A program made the translations under genes and the position numbers. The notes beneath the pieces are model-generated. The model saw only the letters and a list, made by a program, of their open reading frames with translations, was not told where the DNA came from and did not search any database. Below are positions 5,292-7,135 of a DNA stretch of 7,135 bases, piece by piece; within the stretch, counting starts at the first letter, position 1; each line of letters begins with the position of its first letter. The DNA is from Ferruginibacter sp. (GTDB lineage: Bacteria; Bacteroidota; Bacteroidia; Chitinophagales; Chitinophagaceae), in NCBI GenBank assembly GCA_025362765.1, contig JANYFI010000598.1, positions 1 through 7,135 of the forward strand. Reading direction: 5' to 3'.

Positions 5292-7135
5292 ATGAAAAGA
5301 ATTATCAAAAAAGTAGCGGTTTTAGGTAGTGGTGTAATGGGAAGTCGCATTGCCTGTCACTTTGCAGGCGTGGGTTTACAGGTGTTGTTACTTGATATAC
5401 AGCCGTCCGCATCCCCTGAAGGGGAGTTAAAACAGGTGGATAAAAATAAGATTGTAAATGATGCGTTGGCGGCCGCTATCAAATCAAATCCGTCGCCGGT
5501 ATATACAAAAGACGTGATAAAGAAAATAACCACGGGCAACTTTACGGATAACATGAAAGATATAGCTTCCTGCGATTGGGTGATAGAAGTGGTGGTAGAA
5601 AGATTAGACATCAAACAATCCATATTTACGGAAGTGGAAAAGTATCGCAAAGCCGGTACGTTGGTTACTTCCAACACATCTGGTATTCCCATTCACCTGA
5701 TGGCGGAAGGACGGAGCGATGATTTTAAAAAGCATTTTTGCGGCACGCATTTTTTTAACCCTCCCCGCTATTTGCGTTTGCTGGAAATTATTCCAACACC
5801 TTTTACCGATCTGGAGGTTGTAGATTTTTTAATGGAATACGGTAGCCTGCAACTGGGTAAAACTACCGTGCTGTGTAAAGACACACCCGCATTTATCGCC
5901 AACCGTGTCGGCGTATTTGGAATGATGGTGATTATGAACACGATGGAAAAACTGCAATTGTCGATAGACGAAATTGAATCGTTGACAGGGCCAATTATCG
6001 GTCGTCCAAAATCAGCTACTTTTCGTACTGCGGATGTAGTGGGTATTGATACACTGGTGAAGGTAGCCAAAGGCGTGTACGATAATTGTCCGAATGACGA
6101 AGCGAAAGAGCAATTTGTAATACCTGCCTGGTTAAATAAAATGGTGGAGAATAAGTGGCTGGGAGATAAAACAGGCCAGGGCTTTTTTAAAAAGATGCCG
6201 CCATCAGCCGGGGGCGAAAAGGAAATACAGGTGCTGAATTTGTCAACCATGGAATATGAACCCCGCACAAAGCCAAGGTTTGCAACAATAGAAACTGCCA
6301 AACCAATAGACGATTTAAAAACAAGGTTAAAAGTTTTATGTGCAGGCACAGATAAGGCAGGTGAATTTTACCGCTTGTTTCACTATAATTTATTTGCCTA
6401 TATTTCTCACCGCATTCCTGAAATCAGTGATGAGTTATACCGCATAGATGATGGTATGATGGCTGGCTTTGGCTGGGAAATTGGCGCTTTTGAAAGTTGG
6501 GATGCACTAGGCGTTGCTAAAACAACCGAAGCCATGAAGGCCGCAGGATTTACAGTAGCGCCATGGGTAGAAGAAATGCTGGCCAAAGGCATTACATCAT
6601 TCTACAAAGTTGAAAATGGCCAGCGTTTATATTATTCCCTAACAACCGGCGGATACCTTAGCCCCTCCCTGGGAGGGGTTGGGGAAGTTTCTTCTTTTAT
6701 CGTAATGAAAAATTTCGCCAACCAAACCATTTGGAAAAACAGTGCCTGCCGTACTTATCATTTGGGTGATGATGTATTGGGCCTGGAATGGTACACTAAA
6801 ATGGGCGCCATTGGCGGCGAAGTATTGGAAGGTATTCAAAAATCCATCGCATTGGCAGAGGATAAATACAAGGGCCTGGTAATTGCCAATGAGGGCACCA
6901 ATTTTAGCGCGGGCGCCAACGTTGGAATGATTTTTATGCTGGCCATTGAACAGGATTATGATGAGGTTGATATGGCTATCCGGATGTTTCAAAACACGAT
7001 GATGCGGGTGCGGTACTCGGGTATCCCAGTAGTGCTGGCCCCACACGGACTGGCATTGGGGGGCGGTTGTGAAATTTGCCTGCATGCAGATAAAGTGGTA
7101 GCTGCTGCCGAGACTTACACAGGTTTGGTTGAAGC
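5292..7135 (+). CDS. 3-hydroxyacyl-CoA dehydrogenase/enoyl-CoA hydratase fusion (FadN-type), 3'-partial
   Basis: Cytoplasmic bifunctional fatty-acid beta-oxidation enzyme: it hydrates 2-enoyl-CoA and oxidises 3-hydroxyacyl-CoA with NAD+. The domain order is dehydrogenase first, as in Bacillus FadN, unlike E. coli FadB. Visible parts: Rossmann fingerprint GSGVMG (G12, G14, G17); VIEVVVERLDIK; NTSGIPI; the catalytic dyad H153 (GTHFFNPP) and E165 (LEIIP); N204 in IANRVG; two C-terminal dehydrogenase helical regions (about 200-430); then the crotonase domain with oxyanion-hole motif SAGAN (539-543), ALGGGCE with E594, and E614 in GLVE as the last complete codon. The 20-residue spacing between the two Glu matches active hydratases. 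It runs open for 614 codons to the edge; relatives are about 800 residues. The start is ATG at 5292, directly ahead of the Rossmann strand. Residues 457-465 are repeat-derived (see 6662). Confidence 0.93.
   Translation, partial: MKRIIKKVAVLGSGVMGSRIACHFAGVGLQVLLLDIQPSASPEGELKQVDKNKIVNDALAAAIKSNPSPVYTKDVIKKITTGNFTDNMKDIASCDWVIEVVVERLDIKQSIFTEVEKYRKAGTLVTSNTSGIPIHLMAEGRSDDFKKHFCGTHFFNPPRYLRLLEIIPTPFTDLEVVDFLMEYGSLQLGKTTVLCKDTPAFIANRVGVFGMMVIMNTMEKLQLSIDEIESLTGPIIGRPKSATFRTADVVGIDTLVKVAKGVYDNCPNDEAKEQFVIPAWLNKMVENKWLGDKTGQGFFKKMPPSAGGEKEIQVLNLSTMEYEPRTKPRFATIETAKPIDDLKTRLKVLCAGTDKAGEFYRLFHYNLFAYISHRIPEISDELYRIDDGMMAGFGWEIGAFESWDALGVAKTTEAMKAAGFTVAPWVEEMLAKGITSFYKVENGQRLYYSLTTGGYLSPSLGGVGEVSSFIVMKNFANQTIWKNSACRTYHLGDDVLGLEWYTKMGAIGGEVLEGIQKSIALAEDKYKGLVIANEGTNFSAGANVGMIFMLAIEQDYDEVDMAIRMFQNTMMRVRYSGIPVVLAPHGLALGGGCEICLHADKVVAAAETYTGLVE
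5413..5424 (+). repeat. Short CCCC-TGAA-GGGG palindrome in the FadN-type gene
   Basis: A 4-bp inverted repeat with a TGAA loop encodes SPEGE at a variable surface loop after the second Rossmann strand. It may be a worn remnant of the same C-run/G-run repeat family seen at 6662 and in metG, but it is short enough to arise by chance. Confidence 0.25.
6662..6689 (+). repeat. In-frame palindromic repeat inside the FadN-type gene
   Basis: CCCCTCCC-T-GGGAGGGG (6662-6678) is a perfect 8-bp inverted repeat with a 1-nt centre, followed by TTGGGGAAG. It encodes PSLGGVGE at residues 458-465, between the dehydrogenase and hydratase parts, where relatives have a short linker (roughly KAIPGQ) before FIxLKN. 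The sequence and reading frame match the right end of the DUF559 element in metG (PSLGGGGK), so I read it as a short, nuclease-free member of the same repeat family. Mobility is inference; the palindrome is directly visible. Confidence 0.7.

Noticed and set aside
5357..7085. Minus-strand open frames across the beta-oxidation gene
   Set aside because: They are antisense shadows of a well-conserved enzyme with complete motifs on the plus strand.

Overview
The window looks like chromosomal DNA from a member of the Bacteroidota, probably near Chitinophagaceae/Sphingobacteriia. This is inferred from three things: a methionyl-tRNA synthetase with a fused C-terminal tRNA-binding domain, a dehydrogenase-first FadN-type beta-oxidation protein, and A-rich, Shine-Dalgarno-poor starts with TAnnTTTG-like promoter elements. 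No tRNA, rRNA, CRISPR array or classical insertion sequence is visible.

Layout: (1) 1-2077, plus strand, the 3' part of metG, whose 5' end lies outside the window. Its catalytic domain is interrupted in frame by a complete DUF559 (Vsr-like, PD-(D/E)XK-type) nuclease domain, bounded by G/C-run inverted repeats (about 209-682). (2) 2078-2394, a convergent intergenic region holding an island of nested inverted repeats. (3) 2395-4293, minus strand, a five-helix membrane LTA-synthase/sulfatase-type protein. (4) 4309-5109, plus strand, a membrane-anchored PLC-like (GDPD/FAM151-like) phosphodiesterase, divergent from (3) with only 15 nt between the start codons. (5) 5110-5291, a short intergenic leader. 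(6) 5292 to the right edge, a 3-hydroxyacyl-CoA dehydrogenase/enoyl-CoA hydratase fusion, cut just after its second hydratase catalytic Glu.

The main discovery candidate is the nuclease insertion in metG. Its boundary repeat recurs, without the nuclease and in the same reading frame (peptide PSLGG-x-G), inside the unrelated beta-oxidation gene at about 6662-6689. Together these look like one family of protein-tolerated palindromic elements: a long form carrying a nuclease and a short form that is a bare hairpin. The divergent pair (3)/(4) may share a phosphoglycerol-type envelope substrate, but that is inferred from enzyme families only.
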